Positions 42,801 to 48,400 of a stretch of DNA of 64,000 nt are shown here, piece after piece (within the stretch, counting starts at the first letter, position 1; each line of letters begins with the position of its first letter). Source of the stretch: Sclerodactyla briareus (lineage: Eukaryota > Echinodermata > Holothuroidea > Dendrochirotida > Sclerodactylidae). The DNA is taken from assembly GCA_026419785.1 (NCBI GenBank), contig JAODTK010004276.1, forward strand, positions 62,001-126,000. Direction: 5' to 3'. Position numbers and translations under genes: made by a program. The notes below the pieces were generated by a model. The model was given only the letters and a program-made list of their open reading frames with translations, was not told the DNA's origin and searched no databases.

Positions 42801-45485
42801 ACTATAGGTAATTTAACACCCTTAGATCTTCCATGCTGGACTTGCACTAACACATGTAGACCCGCCGGTTGCCAAGTTACAGTTACCTTTATCACTCTCT
42901 GAGAGATGACCTTGAGCTTAGAGGTAGATTATCTTTATTAAATATGGTAATATCATGATAAACTACCACTGTGTGTGATGAAGTGGTATGGGAGAGTGTG
43001 TTCGCTCGAGAATTGTGGGCACTCATGTCGTGATGATGAAGTAGAATGGGAGTGTGTTAGCTACAGATGTGGCACTACTGTCGGTGATGAAGTGGAATGG
43101 GAGGGTATCAATGACAAGATTGGGCACTCACTGTGGTGATGAGGTGCTGCAATGGGAGGTGTGTTCACTACGATTATGGCACTCACTGTTTGTAATGAGT
43201 GGAATGGGAGTGCTGTTAAACGAATTGTGGAAATCGACCCTTTGTCTGTGATGGGAAGTGGGGAATGGGAGTGTGTTAATAAGGATGTGGCAGCACTGTC
43301 TGTTGATGAAGTGTGGTGGGAGGTGTGAACCACAGATTGTGGCACTCACTGTTTGTGAGGTAGTGGTAATGGGAGTGGGTAGCACAGAATGTGGCATCAC
43401 TGTCTGTGATGAAGTGCTGCAATGGGAGTGTGTTAACAACAGAATTGTGGCACTCACTGTCTGTGATGAAAGTAGATGGTGAGTGTGTTAGCTACAGAAT
43501 TGTGGCACTCCCGGTCGGGATGAAGTGGAATGGGGTGTGTGAGCTACCGATTGGGGCACTAACTGTCTTTGATGAAGGGGATGGGAGTGGTTAGCTACCA
43601 GAATTGTGGCACTCACTGTCTGTGATGAAGAGTGCTGCAATGGGAGTGTGTTAACCAAGGAATTGTGGCACCTCACTGTCGTTGATGAAAGCCCTGCAAT
43701 GGGAGTGTGTTAACCAAGGAATTGTGGCAACAATGTCTGTGATGAGTGGAAGTGGAATGGAGTGGTTAGTCACCAGACTCGTGGTACTCACTGTCTGTGA
43801 TGTAGTGGAATGGGTTGTTTTAACCACAGAATTGTGGCACTCACTGTCTGTGATGTAGTGGAATGGGAGTGTGTTAGCTACAGAATTGTGGCATCACTGT
43901 CCTGTGTGAGGAAGTGCTGCAATGGGAGTGTGTTAACCACGGAATTGTAGCCTCACTTGTTCTGTGATGAAGAGTAGCATGGGCGGTGTGGTAACCAGAA
44001 ATTATGGCACTCCACTGTCTTGTAATGAAGTGGAATGGGGTTGTGTTAACCACGGAATGTGGCACTCGCTGTCTGGGATGAAGTGGAATGGGAGTGTGTT
44101 AACTACAGATTGTGGCACTCACTGTCTGTGATGTAGTGTGGGGGGAGGTGTTAACCACAGATTGTGGCACTCACTGTTTGTGATGTAGTGGAATGGGAGT
44201 GTGTTGCTACGAATTGTGGCACTCCTGGGCTGTGATGAAAGTCTGCAATGGGAGTGTGTACCCCGGAATTGTAGCAATCACTGTCTGTGATGAAGTAGAA
44301 TGGGAGTTGTGTTTGCTACAGAATTGTGGCATCACTGTCTGGTGATGAAGTGGAAATAGGGGAGTGTGTTAGCTACAGATTGTGGCACTCACTGTCTGTG
44401 ATGCAGTGGGATGGGAGTGTGTTAGCTACAATATTTGTTGGCACTCACTTGTCTTTTGATGAGTGGGATGGGATGTGTTAGCTCCGAAGTGTTGTCACTC
44501 ACATGTCTGTGATGGAGTTGCTTGCAATGGGAGTCGTGTGAACGCACGGAATTGTTGGCTCAACTCACTGTTTGATGTCAGCCCTGCATTGGGATAGTGT
44601 GTTATCCACAAATTGTGGCACTCACTGTCCTGTTGCTGAATTGGAGGGAGTGTGTTAGTCACATGACTCGTGGTACGCACTTTCCTGTGATGAAGTGAAT
44701 GGGCTTGTTTTTAACCCCTGAATTGTGGCACTCAGTGTTGTATGAGTGGTGATTGGAGAGTTGTGTTATGCTACAGAATTGTGGCACTCATGTCCTGTGA
44801 TGCCGGGCTCACCAGAGAGTTTGTTAACCACAGAATGTGGCACTCCTGTTCCTGGCTGAAGTAGACGGGAGTGTGTGATCCTCAGATTGTGGCACTCACT
44901 GTCTGTGATGTAGTGGAATGGTAGTGTGTTTTACCACAGAATTGTGGCACCATGCTTGCAATGGGAGTGTATTTCTCTCACAGAATTGTGGCCCTCACTT
45001 ATTTCGAAAAAGTCCTTATGCAAGGCGGTGGAGGTGCTGCGATTGTTCATGGAACATTACTCTAACTACCTGTTTATTTTATCCAGTGGTACGGCAGAAA
45101 GCTGCCATAAGTGTGTTGCGAAGATGCAGGCTCTCACCATGAGGGCTCTACAGAGAAGACCAGTTCTGAGGCCTCGCCGCAACGTTGGCGGACGTCAGCT
45201 GCAGAGGAGTGCCTCGCAGCAGGACCAGGTCATGTGACACATCGCCGAGAGGAGGCGGCAAGGGACAGAGATGAGGCAGGTGGTGAGGAGGAGGAAGAAA
45301 GAAGATGATGAGATGAGATTGATGCTGGGAAGGCCCTGGCTCGGGAGATCAACGTCAATGAGCGGGCAACAGCTGGGTTGCCGAAACAAACCAACAATCC
45401 AGAGCCTCAACTCGACGAGAAGGCTAATTCAGCATGTCTCTGGTACAAAGGAAAGACATTCAAAATTTCAACCAAAAGGACATGA
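7563..45485 (+). CDS. SECISBP2L: SECIS-binding protein 2 / SECISBP2-like gene, whole spliced span
   Basis: This is the extent of the one recognised gene; exons are listed separately. Family knowledge: SBP2 proteins bind the SECIS stem-loop in selenoprotein mRNA 3'UTRs through a C-terminal L7Ae-type kink-turn domain plus the adjacent SID, and so allow Sec-tRNA delivery at UGA. Seen here in order: QTDFPEHLANKTLSE and DSDSGY (N-terminal motifs of animal SECISBP2L), KKKPSAMKKVII, SPVSQ, RFQERQYNRD, RIVMGLRE, QSKG/GIDDV, VPVSVVGVFSYNGAE, LVERPRKEYQELL and an acidic tail. Phases agree across the QT|DFP and SKG|GIDD junctions. The N-terminal motifs fit the longer SECISBP2L form better than short vertebrate SECISBP2. 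Start codon and several middle exons are uncertain. Most exons contain apparent 1-nt indels. Confidence 0.85.
8095..8442 (+). mobile_element. tRNA-derived SINE, copy 1
   Basis: The head contains GGTGGCACAGTTGG (A-box-like) and GGGTTCGATATCC (B-box) inside a T-arm-like ACCGG/CTGGT stem. The body carries CACAAGGGATTGGAGCAGG, GGGGTAGGCAATTTGCA, GTTGCCGTCTGC, GTACCGCC...AAGAGGCATT and CTCCGCAAGT, then an A-rich tail (GGTAAAAAAGG). The acceptor stem does not fold as a tRNA, so it is not a tRNA gene. The same body occurs near 29355-29705 (+) and 33010-33232 (-). It lies in the first intron of the SBP2 gene. Confidence 0.85.
9452..9610 (+). CDS. SECISBP2L: SECISBP2L exon ending ...DADCQT
   Basis: The acceptor is TTTTCTTTTGTACAG and the donor CAAACAG|GTTGGT. 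The frame is open throughout: GYCARSTQNTLL..., a basic VRRWPPNSAVKKE stretch, then DVFYTDADCQT. The exon ends one base into a codon (g), and the next exon begins AC TTC CCA, restoring GAC, so the joined protein reads DADCQT|DFPEHLANK. Human SECISBP2L has DASQQTDFPSDIANKSLSE at the corresponding place (recalled). No indel is needed here, and phase and motif agree, so this is one of the safest exons. Confidence 0.85.
9611..13557 (+). other. SECISBP2L intron, no second gene seen
   Basis: This long intron holds a G-rich tract (10351-10388) and several unassigned short frames, for example 12275-12574 (-) and 12395-12694 (+), which overlap on opposite strands and show no known domain. Near 11830 there is a CRE-like TGACGTCAG with TATATATACGG about 45 bp downstream; an internal promoter is possible but unproven. 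Confidence 0.4.
13558..14404 (+). CDS. SECISBP2L: SECISBP2L large N-terminal exon (QTDFP / DSDSGY region)
   Basis: The acceptor is CCTTTTTCTTCACAG. The exon opens DFPEHLANKTLSERPIEEL, directly continuing CQT of the preceding exon. Later, in another frame, come SDSCEEEEADSEIKPQ and DSDSGYSGAGDVGVA; SECISBP2L has the same order, with an acidic stretch then DSDSGY. After a further frame change it reads QHYAPQALKNKKQWPLPPSM, then long Pro/Gln/His-rich sequence and PPWIPPPPPMINDANEYR, followed by NPWPPTGGRMVDLGMGPN and a stop in that frame near 14403. At least three or four 1-nt frame changes are needed. The 3' boundary is uncertain: GGGTATGG near 14332 is one donor candidate, and the end near 14404 is an estimate. 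Confidence 0.82.
14405..17045 (+). other. SECISBP2L intron, nothing firm
   Basis: An open frame at 16255-16605 (116 codons) has no recognisable domain on either strand. A short basic segment follows an acceptor-like CTCCTCCAG at 16639-16647 and reads SPFKKGGRKKGRPGSRL; it could be an unrecognised exon of the gene, but I see no matching donor. Confidence 0.35.
17046..17260 (+). CDS. Tentative SECISBP2L middle exon (Lys-rich, LDIQ motif)
   Basis: One frame reads KDLPPLPCSMKSSEEQISEE and an adjoining frame KNKFQKKVKKGKP, then KLDIQIHFSL and YKQQRL. Family proteins have a Lys-rich stretch followed by PVQLDLGDMLAALEKQQQ before the KKP motif, so KGKP..LDIQ...YKQQ could be a damaged or diverged version. 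In-frame stops interrupt it and I cannot place both splice sites. This may equally be chance in intron sequence. Confidence 0.22.
17281..17339 (+). repeat. Paired poly-C tracts
   Basis: Two C-runs (17280-17293 and 17323-17338) flank a short unique spacer. On the minus strand they are G-runs able to form G-quadruplexes. Confidence 0.8.
17800..18180 (+). mobile_element. Family-3 dispersed repeat fragment, copy 1
   Basis: The sequence GTCTCACCGGAATGAAATTC, then ATGGTCACTATGG, a TGTGTATGTATG stretch, TGTTAGCAGAG and TGAAATTTGTTCAGG recurs in diverged form near 22865-22975, 28270-28370 and 50520-50680. It is a dispersed noncoding repeat resembling the 5' side of a Helentron-like element, but no 3' end is seen here. 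Confidence 0.5.
18391..19716 (+). mobile_element. Helentron-like nonautonomous element, family 1 copy A
   Basis: The 5' end carries an imperfect palindrome, AACCAGCTATGCTAGTT, then ATATGCATGTCACT and a GTCC microsatellite (18460-18512). The 3' end is a hairpin GCACCAGTGGTGC ending CTCTAG at 19716, followed by T. The flanking bases are T at both ends. Copy B (31925-33750) has the same 5' palindrome, microsatellite position, body motifs (GTCAACAATTGCCTTT; TATGGAAATACTGCAAAA; GGTCATAATG) and 3' hairpin plus CTCTAG|T. The ends and T|T insertion resemble Helitron/Helentron-derived elements. No Rep/helicase coding is seen, so it is nonautonomous. Confidence 0.72.
18455..18516 (+). repeat. (GTCC)n microsatellite
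   Basis: CCGT/GTCC repeats with CAGT interruptions lie just inside the 5' end of the family-1 copy. In copies B and C the same position holds ATCT and CTGT repeats, so a microsatellite at this place is a family property. Confidence 0.85.
19918..20424. mobile_element. Terminal-inverted-repeat element (~0.5 kb)
   Basis: The left end GTGCTCGAAAAAT (near 19918) is mirrored by ATTTTTCGAGCAC near 20424. Subterminal sequences also mirror each other: GGGCTACTGATTTCAGTTGC on the left and GAGGGCTACTAAATTGCGAA on the right share GGGCTACT in the same orientation, with CGGGCTA/TAGCCCG variants around. The interior has C-rich stretches and a small hairpin (TCCCCTTTGAAAGGGGA). It codes for nothing recognisable and resembles a MITE; superfamily unknown, target duplication not clear. 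Confidence 0.6.
20675..21420 (+). mobile_element. Helentron-like element, family 1 copy C (3' end not found)
   Basis: The 5' region has TTCAAACCACTTGCTGGTTG, then an ATCT/CTGT microsatellite (20722-20812), CACAATTG, CCAAACTTGGACATAATG and AAGGTCAAGGTCAAGGTCAT, in the same order as in copies A and B. The typical 3' hairpin and CTAG were not found, so it is probably truncated or too diverged near 21.4 kb. Confidence 0.6.
22860..23545 (+). mobile_element. Family-3 dispersed repeat fragment, copy 2
   Basis: It begins GTTTCGCCTGAA and continues TTAGCAGGATTTCTCTGAAA, GTGAGGCTAATTTTGACCGA and AAATTTTGTATGTATTATC, matching the repeat near 50520-50680. It abuts the family-2 element at 23548. Confidence 0.5.
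23548..24449 (+). mobile_element. Helentron-like element, family 2 copy 1
   Basis: The 5' end is ATATCCCCACTTCGGGGAT (palindromic), preceded by T. The 3' end has hairpin GGCGGTTCACCCGCC (24417-24431), then ACAGCATGTT and CTAG at 24446-24449, followed by T. That is the Helitron-type hairpin plus CTRR arrangement. A minus-strand copy at 61846-62242 shares the 5' palindrome, TTAGCGC..AACTCTCCAAC, GCACACA, GGATGAG..AAAGTGGGCG and the GGTTCACCCGCC...CTAG|T end. The interior has repeated ACTTGGTGG / GGAGGTCATTTCAA blocks (near 23935, 24055, 24185 and 24305), so it contains internal ~120-bp repeats. There is no coding. Confidence 0.72.
26263..26293. repeat. Perfect 11-bp inverted repeat with 9-nt loop
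   Basis: GCAGGCTTTAG (26263-26273) and CTAAAGCCTGC (26283-26293) are exact reverse complements around GTACCTGTA. A weaker related piece, GGCTCGCGCTAAAGCC, follows near 26330. It may be the core of a small fold-back element. Confidence 0.85.
27850..28009 (+). mobile_element. Family-1 Helentron-like 3' end fragment
   Basis: The sequence CTATACAGCACCAGTGGTGC followed by TCTTG (27987-28011) matches the 3' hairpin of family 1, with CTTG in place of CTAG. The upstream GAACATTTATTTGGAG resembles the subterminal part of copy B. The left limit is a guess. Confidence 0.5.
28265..28700 (+). mobile_element. Family-3 dispersed repeat fragment, copy 3
   Basis: GTCTCGCCTAAAAACAAAAG, GGAATTAGCCATCACTTGCC and a TGTGTGTGTGGAG/ATGTATGTATG stretch match the start of the repeats at 17.8 and 50.5 kb. 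Confidence 0.45.
29355..29705 (+). mobile_element. tRNA-derived SINE, copy 2
   Basis: The head has TTGGCACAGTTGGTTAGAGC (A-box) and AGACCGGGTTTGATTCCGGG (B-box). The body repeats copy 1: GGGCGCTCAAGCACAAGGGA, GGGGTAGGGCAATTTGCA, GTTGCCGTCTGCTTGG, AAGAGGCATGCC, AGGTGCAGTATCCCATGG and CGGCTCTGCAAGTATACCA. Several hundred bases are colinear with the copy at 8095. Confidence 0.85.
29815..30075 (+). CDS. Probable Pro/Gln-rich exon, perhaps SECISBP2L
   Basis: After an acceptor-like TTCCACAG (29807-29814) one frame reads QNYMPVDQLPFSAGPPTGFM and GPPQLACAYQQQAAKYSN. The next frames read QNIGPKTTSPVDPPQYQVPE and SWLDMLMADGERQF, so at least two indels would be needed. Composition is coding-like and matches the other SBP2 N-terminal exons. 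It lies on the same strand between the DSDSGY exon and the KKP exon. LDMLMADGE loosely recalls the LDLGDMLAALE segment of family members. No firm donor was found. It could be an unrelated or unprocessed sequence. Confidence 0.4.
30611..30634 (+). repeat. Poly-T tract
   Basis: A run of more than 20 T, possibly the poly-A tail of a minus-strand retroposed fragment, though nothing recognisable precedes it. Confidence 0.7.
31415..31530 (-). mobile_element. End of a GGACTC-repeat DNA transposon (probable)
   Basis: Read on the minus strand the segment begins CAGTGCTGGGGACCGAGG and continues with GACTCGAGTCACC and repeated GGACTCGGACTCGG, the kind of terminus with GACTC subterminal repeats seen in dispersed DNA transposons. 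A second GAGTCC-rich patch lies at 30107-30165 in the same orientation, so the two are not a simple inverted pair. Confidence 0.4.
31925..33750 (+). mobile_element. Helentron-like nonautonomous element, family 1 copy B (with nested SINE)
   Basis: The 5' end is AGCTCAAACCAGTTATGCTG followed by GTTGATC (AACCAGTTATGCTGGTT near-palindrome), then an ATCT microsatellite (31973-32008). The 3' end is AGCACCATGGTGCT followed by CTAG at 33747-33750, with T flanks on both sides. The interior has repeated blocks (AGGAATTT..., ACTTGAAATGCATCTC..., TATGAAATACTGCAAAA, GGTCATAATGACGGTC) recurring about every 400 bp, so the body is internally tandem. A minus-strand SINE fragment is inserted near 33005-33232. 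No coding was recognised. Confidence 0.75.
33005..33232 (-). mobile_element. tRNA-derived SINE, copy 3, 5'-truncated, nested
   Basis: On the minus strand it reads GGGTAGGCAATTTACAAG, CGCTGTCTGCGGGTGATT, GGTACCGCAAAGAGGCATTG, ATTAGGTGCAGTATCCAGG, TTGCTGGGCCTTGAATATGG and CTCGCAAGTATACCATAAAA. It lacks the tRNA head. GGGCCCT occurs on both flanks (near 32994 and 33226), a possible target duplication. It sits within the family-1 element and so is younger than it. Confidence 0.8.
34098..34250 (+). CDS. SECISBP2L: SECISBP2L exon with KKKPSAMKKVII motif
   Basis: After an acceptor-like CTTCTTGTCGTGTAG the frame EVETERKPTKKKPSAMKKVI and IAERRRRNES is open, then shifts to KKRIRDMQRINSQIPR. Human SECISBP2L has LKRPTALKKVILKEREEKKG and SECISBP2 KKPTSLKKVILKER at the matching place (recalled), a conserved Lys-rich block before the SECIS-interaction region. 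The first part of the exon (HPLDAKEST) is in a third frame, so two indels are implied. The 3' boundary is uncertain; GAGTTATG near 34261 is a weak donor candidate. Confidence 0.75.
35140..35240 (+). mobile_element. Possible SINE head (B-box only)
   Basis: ATTGTGGGTTCGGATCAC gives a good B-box (GGTTCGGATC), followed by TTGGGTTTCTTTCTCTAGGC, a common layout in tRNA-derived SINEs. The A-box is unclear and no second copy was found in the window. Confidence 0.3.
36278..36418 (+). CDS. SECISBP2L: SECISBP2L Ser/Pro-rich linker exon (SPVSQ)
   Basis: The acceptor is CCTTTTCTCAG. The exon reads SSDRNSRLFNTHSDYSPVSQ then PDQ; after one frame change it continues EPSPLSPGMGASPNGESAHH. Human SECISBP2L has SQNSPYCMTPVSQGSPASSG then IGSPMAS (recalled) between the KKP motif and the SECIS-binding core, so the order SP..PVSQ..SP..G.G.SP fits. 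The donor is probably CAGAG|GTCCTT (36419), a weak site, so the end is approximate. The exon that should encode the FREYC-like start of the core was not found between this exon and 38.0 kb. Confidence 0.65.
36807..36871 (+). repeat. T13-C-G51 homopolymer tract
   Basis: Thirteen T, one C and 51 uninterrupted G follow each other in an intron of the SBP2 gene. A G-run this long is rare and hard to sequence, so its true length is unknown. Confidence 0.9.
38014..38115 (+). CDS. SECISBP2L: SECISBP2L exon: start of SECIS-binding core (KEID...RFQERQYNRD)
   Basis: The 3' half is clear: LQTLIRFQERQYNRDGPIK followed by donor AAG|GTAATG, matching LLQELVSFQERIYQKDPVR of human SECISBP2L. Upstream, the sequence from CAGATGGTAGCAGGAGATAG reads as QMV(S/A)KEID-CV once about three 1-nt deletions are allowed, matching QVLCKEIDECVT. 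The exon ends in phase 0 after Lys and the next begins with Ala, giving K|A as in the family's DPVRAKAR. The acceptor is uncertain: GGTTAAG just before CAG is not ideal. Confidence 0.75.
38391..38502. mobile_element. MITE / fold-back with inverted ends TGTTCCACGAAGAGGTACG
   Basis: GGGCCCTGTTCCACGAAGAG then GTACG (38391-38415) is mirrored by CGTACCTCTTTGTGGAACGG then TGCTCTGG (38473-38500). The arms are about 25-30 bp with few mismatches and the interior is about 55 bp. It sits in an intron and has no coding. Confidence 0.75.
38655..38765 (+). CDS. SECISBP2L: SECISBP2L exon: RIVMGLREVSKHL ... EQSKG
   Basis: It begins ARERIVMGLRE directly after CCCTAAG, continuing Lys of the preceding exon, and matches ARRRLVMGLREVTKH of human SECISBP2L. 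One missing G after RE (GAGAA|TGAGTAAA) restores EVSKHLEK. The rest reads QITCSIIS in one frame (family IKCVIIS) and ends RKEQSKG (family EKIQSKG). It stops one base into a Gly codon at donor AAAG|GTGAAT, and the next exon starts GT GGC ATA GAC, giving SKG|GIDD against SKGGLDE. With the one missing base restored its length is 112 nt, which fits the 0-to-1 phase change. Confidence 0.85.
39543..39687. repeat. Long imperfect hairpin (~53-bp arms)
   Basis: The left arm AGCACACTCTTTCCACCTTT... (39543-39596) and right arm ...AAAAGTGGAAAAAGTGTGCT (39635-39687) are reverse complements with a few mismatches; both contain CATGTCATAAAC / GTTTATGACATG and GACTAAAAATTCA / TGAATTTTTAGTC. The loop of about 40 nt holds its own AGGTCA...TGACCT inverted pair. 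It is probably a fold-back element or MITE in an SBP2 intron. Confidence 0.85.
40408..40561 (+). CDS. SECISBP2L: SECISBP2L exon: L7Ae-type kink-turn-binding core
   Basis: The acceptor is GGTTTTTTCAG and the donor GCTGAG|GTAAGT. The exon reads GGIDDVLQKITER, then, after one missing base near 40450, AEDMHVPVVYALCRSALGRA followed by VNKIVPVSVVGVFSYNGAE. Human SECISBP2L has FVFALGRKALGRCVNKLVPV then SVVGIFNYFGAE; SECISBP2 has VGIFSYDGAQ (recalled). This is the most conserved part of the L7Ae/eL30 fold that contacts the SECIS AUGA/kink-turn core. The last ~80 nt of this exon and the first ~45 nt of the intron form the first unit of a tandem array continuing to 41117. Confidence 0.93.
40608..41117 (+). 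repeat. Four extra tandem copies of the L7Ae exon 3' part plus its donor
   Basis: The ~125-130-bp unit starts TCTGTCGCAGTGCTCTAGGA, runs through the sequence for VPVSVVGVFSYNGAE and the donor, and ends in C/T-rich intron (CCCTTCCTGTCCCCTC). Units begin near 40479 (the functional exon), 40608, 40733, 40858 and 40983. Donors: GAG|GTAAGT, GAG|GTAGGT, GAT|GTAATA (lost), GAG|GTAAGT, GAG|GTAAGG. In units 2, 4 and 5 the junction puts a pyrimidine tract before TCTGTC(G)CAG. In unit 4 SYNGAE becomes SYDGAE. Single-base indels separate the units. Only the first unit carries the upstream GGIDDV part of the exon. Confidence 0.9.
41919..42147 (+). CDS. SECISBP2L: SECISBP2L exon after the L7Ae core (LVERPRKEYQELL)
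   Basis: The acceptor is CTCTGTTCCAG. The exon opens DVFK, then with one indel continues ALISLVERPRKEYQELLLEP and RKHLSRLRTEEHEEACTVEP, ending ISDNYLNTEPEDDLED. Family members have LFNKLVELTEEARKAYKDMV directly after GAE, so the match is to the last helix of the domain. A TGA follows at once, but GTGAGA (42148) is a good donor overlapping that stop; splicing there leaves phase 2, and the acceptor at 45086 would then give D-G-T-A-E-S. If unspliced the protein would end here in an acidic tail. Confidence 0.82.
42965..44998 (+). repeat. 54-bp minisatellite, about 37 copies, in the last SBP2 intron
   Basis: The consensus unit is GAATTGTGGCACTCACTGTC TGTGATGAAGTGGAATGGGA GTGTGTTAGCTACA. Two subtypes alternate irregularly: GAAGTGGAATGGG...GTTAGCTACA and GAAGTGCTGCAATGGG...GTTAACCACA. 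The array fills about 2.0 kb and ends about 90 bp before the acceptor of the last exon. Open frames on both strands here are products of the repeat. Confidence 0.93.
45087..45485 (+). CDS. SECISBP2L: Probable last SECISBP2L exon (acidic Glu-rich C terminus)
   Basis: The acceptor is TGTTTATTTTATCCAG. In phase with the donor at 42148 it reads DGTAESCHKC, then one base shift gives CEDAGSHHEGSTEKTSSEAS, AAEECLAAGPGHVTHRREEA and ARDRDEAGGEEEEE, and after a second shift EIDAGKALAREINVNERATA, GLPKQTNNPEPQLDEKANSA, then CLWYKGKTFKISTKRT and TGA at 45483-45485. SECISBP2L has a Glu-rich C-terminal tail but otherwise this region is poorly conserved, so assignment rests on strand, splice phase, acidic composition and position. 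It could be the end of a different, unrecognised gene. Confidence 0.6.
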
Positions 45486-48400
45486 ATTAGGATTAAGTGC
45501 AGTTTATTAAAACAGTCAGAAATTCATCTCAACATGAACATTTGTGGAAGTTGCGTTTGGAGCTAAAAAATCTTCCATTTTGCCAGCAATTGCATTCATG
45601 CTATTATCAGCTATTGTGGTTGAATGAATCTTCCAGAAGAACAAGCTGAATATACGTGAATAGGAGTTTACATTGAGCGTTCACGAGACCGCATTTTGGA
45701 GACGGCCTCCTCCCTAACAAAAAATAGATCCGAAAAGTTCTCTAACCTGTGCCAGCGCATTCACAACCACAACGCTTCAGGAGAAAACACGCTTTCTTTA
45801 CTACATGGTTGCAGAAGATATTGGCCTTCAACATATGTTTAGTTTCGTTTTCAATATAACAAAAGCAGAAGACAAGGACTCTCATGTGGACACCCAAAAT
45901 GGAAAGTAAGTATTTACGATCATATGGAATGGGTTTCTTGTAAATCTGTTCATGTCCAAATCCACCTTAATTTTATCTTGAGAAAAGTGTTGGCTACCTC
46001 TAAAACTCCTTGAGATTAGTGTAAATTTTTATCTTACATATTGCTTGTTATATAATTACTGTTACTCAGAGAACGTCATTTAAAAAGCCATGCATATTTA
46101 CTATAGATATCTATTGCCTTTGTCAGATTTTTATCATTTTACAAGTAAACTCATATTATTGTAGTTTTTTGTCAGTTCTTTCAGTATAAAATTATATTTT
46201 CTGTTAATATATTGCAAGGTAGTTAGTCACTTTAGGCGAGTATATATTAATTGCATGAATGCATGAGCTACTTACATTGAATGCATCATAATATGTCTTC
46301 ATTCAGAGTTAAGCAGTCAGTTTCATGAAGGTGTGGACTGGTGGAGACTGTAAATGAAAATCGTGCTGGAATCTGACAGCTAGTACTGGGAAGCAGTGAA
46401 TACATGGGTAGATAGAAGAAATTATCATTCAAATTATTATGATCGGGTCCACCCTTGAAGGTCTGTTTGGGCATGAGAGGAACTGAGCAAGACAACTCAA
46501 GGGACGGAATGACCTGTACTGTATTACGATGTGGTAACAGTGTTGTTCTGCATTGTACACCGAAAGAACAAAAACATTTGTTGTCACAAATAGCGATTAC
46601 TGGTGTTGGCTTGTATTGAGCTCGCACAAAACTGGGTCCACACTGTTAGGGCCAGTTGAAGTCTGACACCAAATACAGTTTAAAAACAGTTGGTTTCGTG
46701 ACGCCAGTTCAACTGGTATTCAGCCCAAGTAAGAGATTGCATGTAAGAAAACATTAAGGGTCAAATATAGTGAACACTTTTAATATTTAAATGATGAACT
46801 GCAAAAAAGTATCACCTGGGACCTTTTTTAAATCCACTCAGCTTAAAATTGCATCAGTTTCAAAATGTTGTTGTGGAACTGAATTATAAGACTGCAATTT
46901 ATGTGGCACAATCAGCTTAATAGTGCATAGAGTTGCTGAAAATGTATTGCAACATGACTGGGCTACAGGCCTCGATCTCTCATTTATATAGGAAAAAAAA
47001 TATGAGAAGTTCAATGATATTTTACTCGAATACATGCTGCAAACCACTCTTTCTCGTCAACCTTCAGGCCTCTAAAACAAGAAGTTTTTGAAGATTTTAG
47101 TTGTTGTGATGACTGTACACTCACGTATCATGCTATCAAAAATCCCTTGGAACAAACCAACCTGACTCTATGGGGAAAGAAGAAACATGACCCAAGGACA
47201 GGAAGAATTATTGATTCTCATTCTCCCATATTTTTGTAAATGAGTAGTCTGTAGAACGTGAGGAGAGGAGAAAAGTCTTCTGGTGCTGGTAAGGAATGTG
47301 CGCCATTTAGTGGTCCTGAAGCTGGTTGTTGATAAACAGTGGAGTTGACACTTATATTCGCTGGGAAAGGTGGTGCTTTTAACATTTCTTCGTGTAGTCT
47401 TATAGATGTGGTCCTCCCAATACTAGCAGTGTGATGTGTGTCTGGGTCTGGAAATGAGAGAACATTCGCGTAGTATTTAGAATGTTTCTGTTCTTTGTCT
47501 TTTGTTGGGCGTTCACTTAATATTTATTATGTTTGCACCGCCTGATGAAAGGAAATCCCTATTGCGGATCTTAATTATGTAGTTTCCTGTATGGGCTTGA
47601 GTGAGGCAGTGGGCCTTGATTGTCGGATTATTTCTGGTCCATTTAACTAATTGAAATAATAATGTGAGGTTCAAATTAAGCAAATGGCGAGAATATTTGC
47701 CAAGCAATTTATATACCCTCTGGAAATGATCCCTCTCAAGTATTTATCCCATAAGAGTTGATATGTTACTTGTACTGTGTAGTCTTTGTTGTCTTTTGAA
47801 GTCCGCCATTACTTCTGGAATAACCTTTGCGTTGAGTTCTTCTCATCAATAGTTTCAGTTATTCTGGATCTCTAGTACTGCTAAGTTGTAGAGAAGCATT
47901 TTATTATTATTTTCAGTTAATGTTCCCAAATCGGGGTTTGATGGTATTATGAAACAAACATGAAGGCTATTCTGCTTGAAGGTTCTGAGTCCGGAAGATT
48001 CACTGCAAATTCCGCGATGAAGGCACCAAGTTACCTAATTGATAGTTACCGTTTTAAACACTGTAAGTGAAGGTGGTTTTTTTTTTAAAGAAAACTTTTA
48101 AAGGAAAAACCTGTGATTTTCTAAGAGAATGATGGTTTGAGTAGGTCTTCAGTGCTTGGAATGTTGTGATAGGATTGCAAGTTGAAGGAAGGTATCATTT
48201 TGTTCATATCCTCCAGCATGAAAGCATGTTTTTGTATTCTTGTTATTCAGTGGTAAACAAGGGTTTGAACCTTGTGGTATACACTCATGGTGTATGACAA
48301 AAATGGCAAAACCTGTTCTTGGGACCTATATTGCTAATGTGCCAATTGTAATAACATCTACAGTAGCCATGAGGCTAAAAAAATATAGGTTTGCCTATTG

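Noticed and set aside
43054-44680. Multiple open frames on both strands
   Set aside because: All lie in the 54-bp minisatellite, whose unit is a multiple of three and so keeps frames open by chance.
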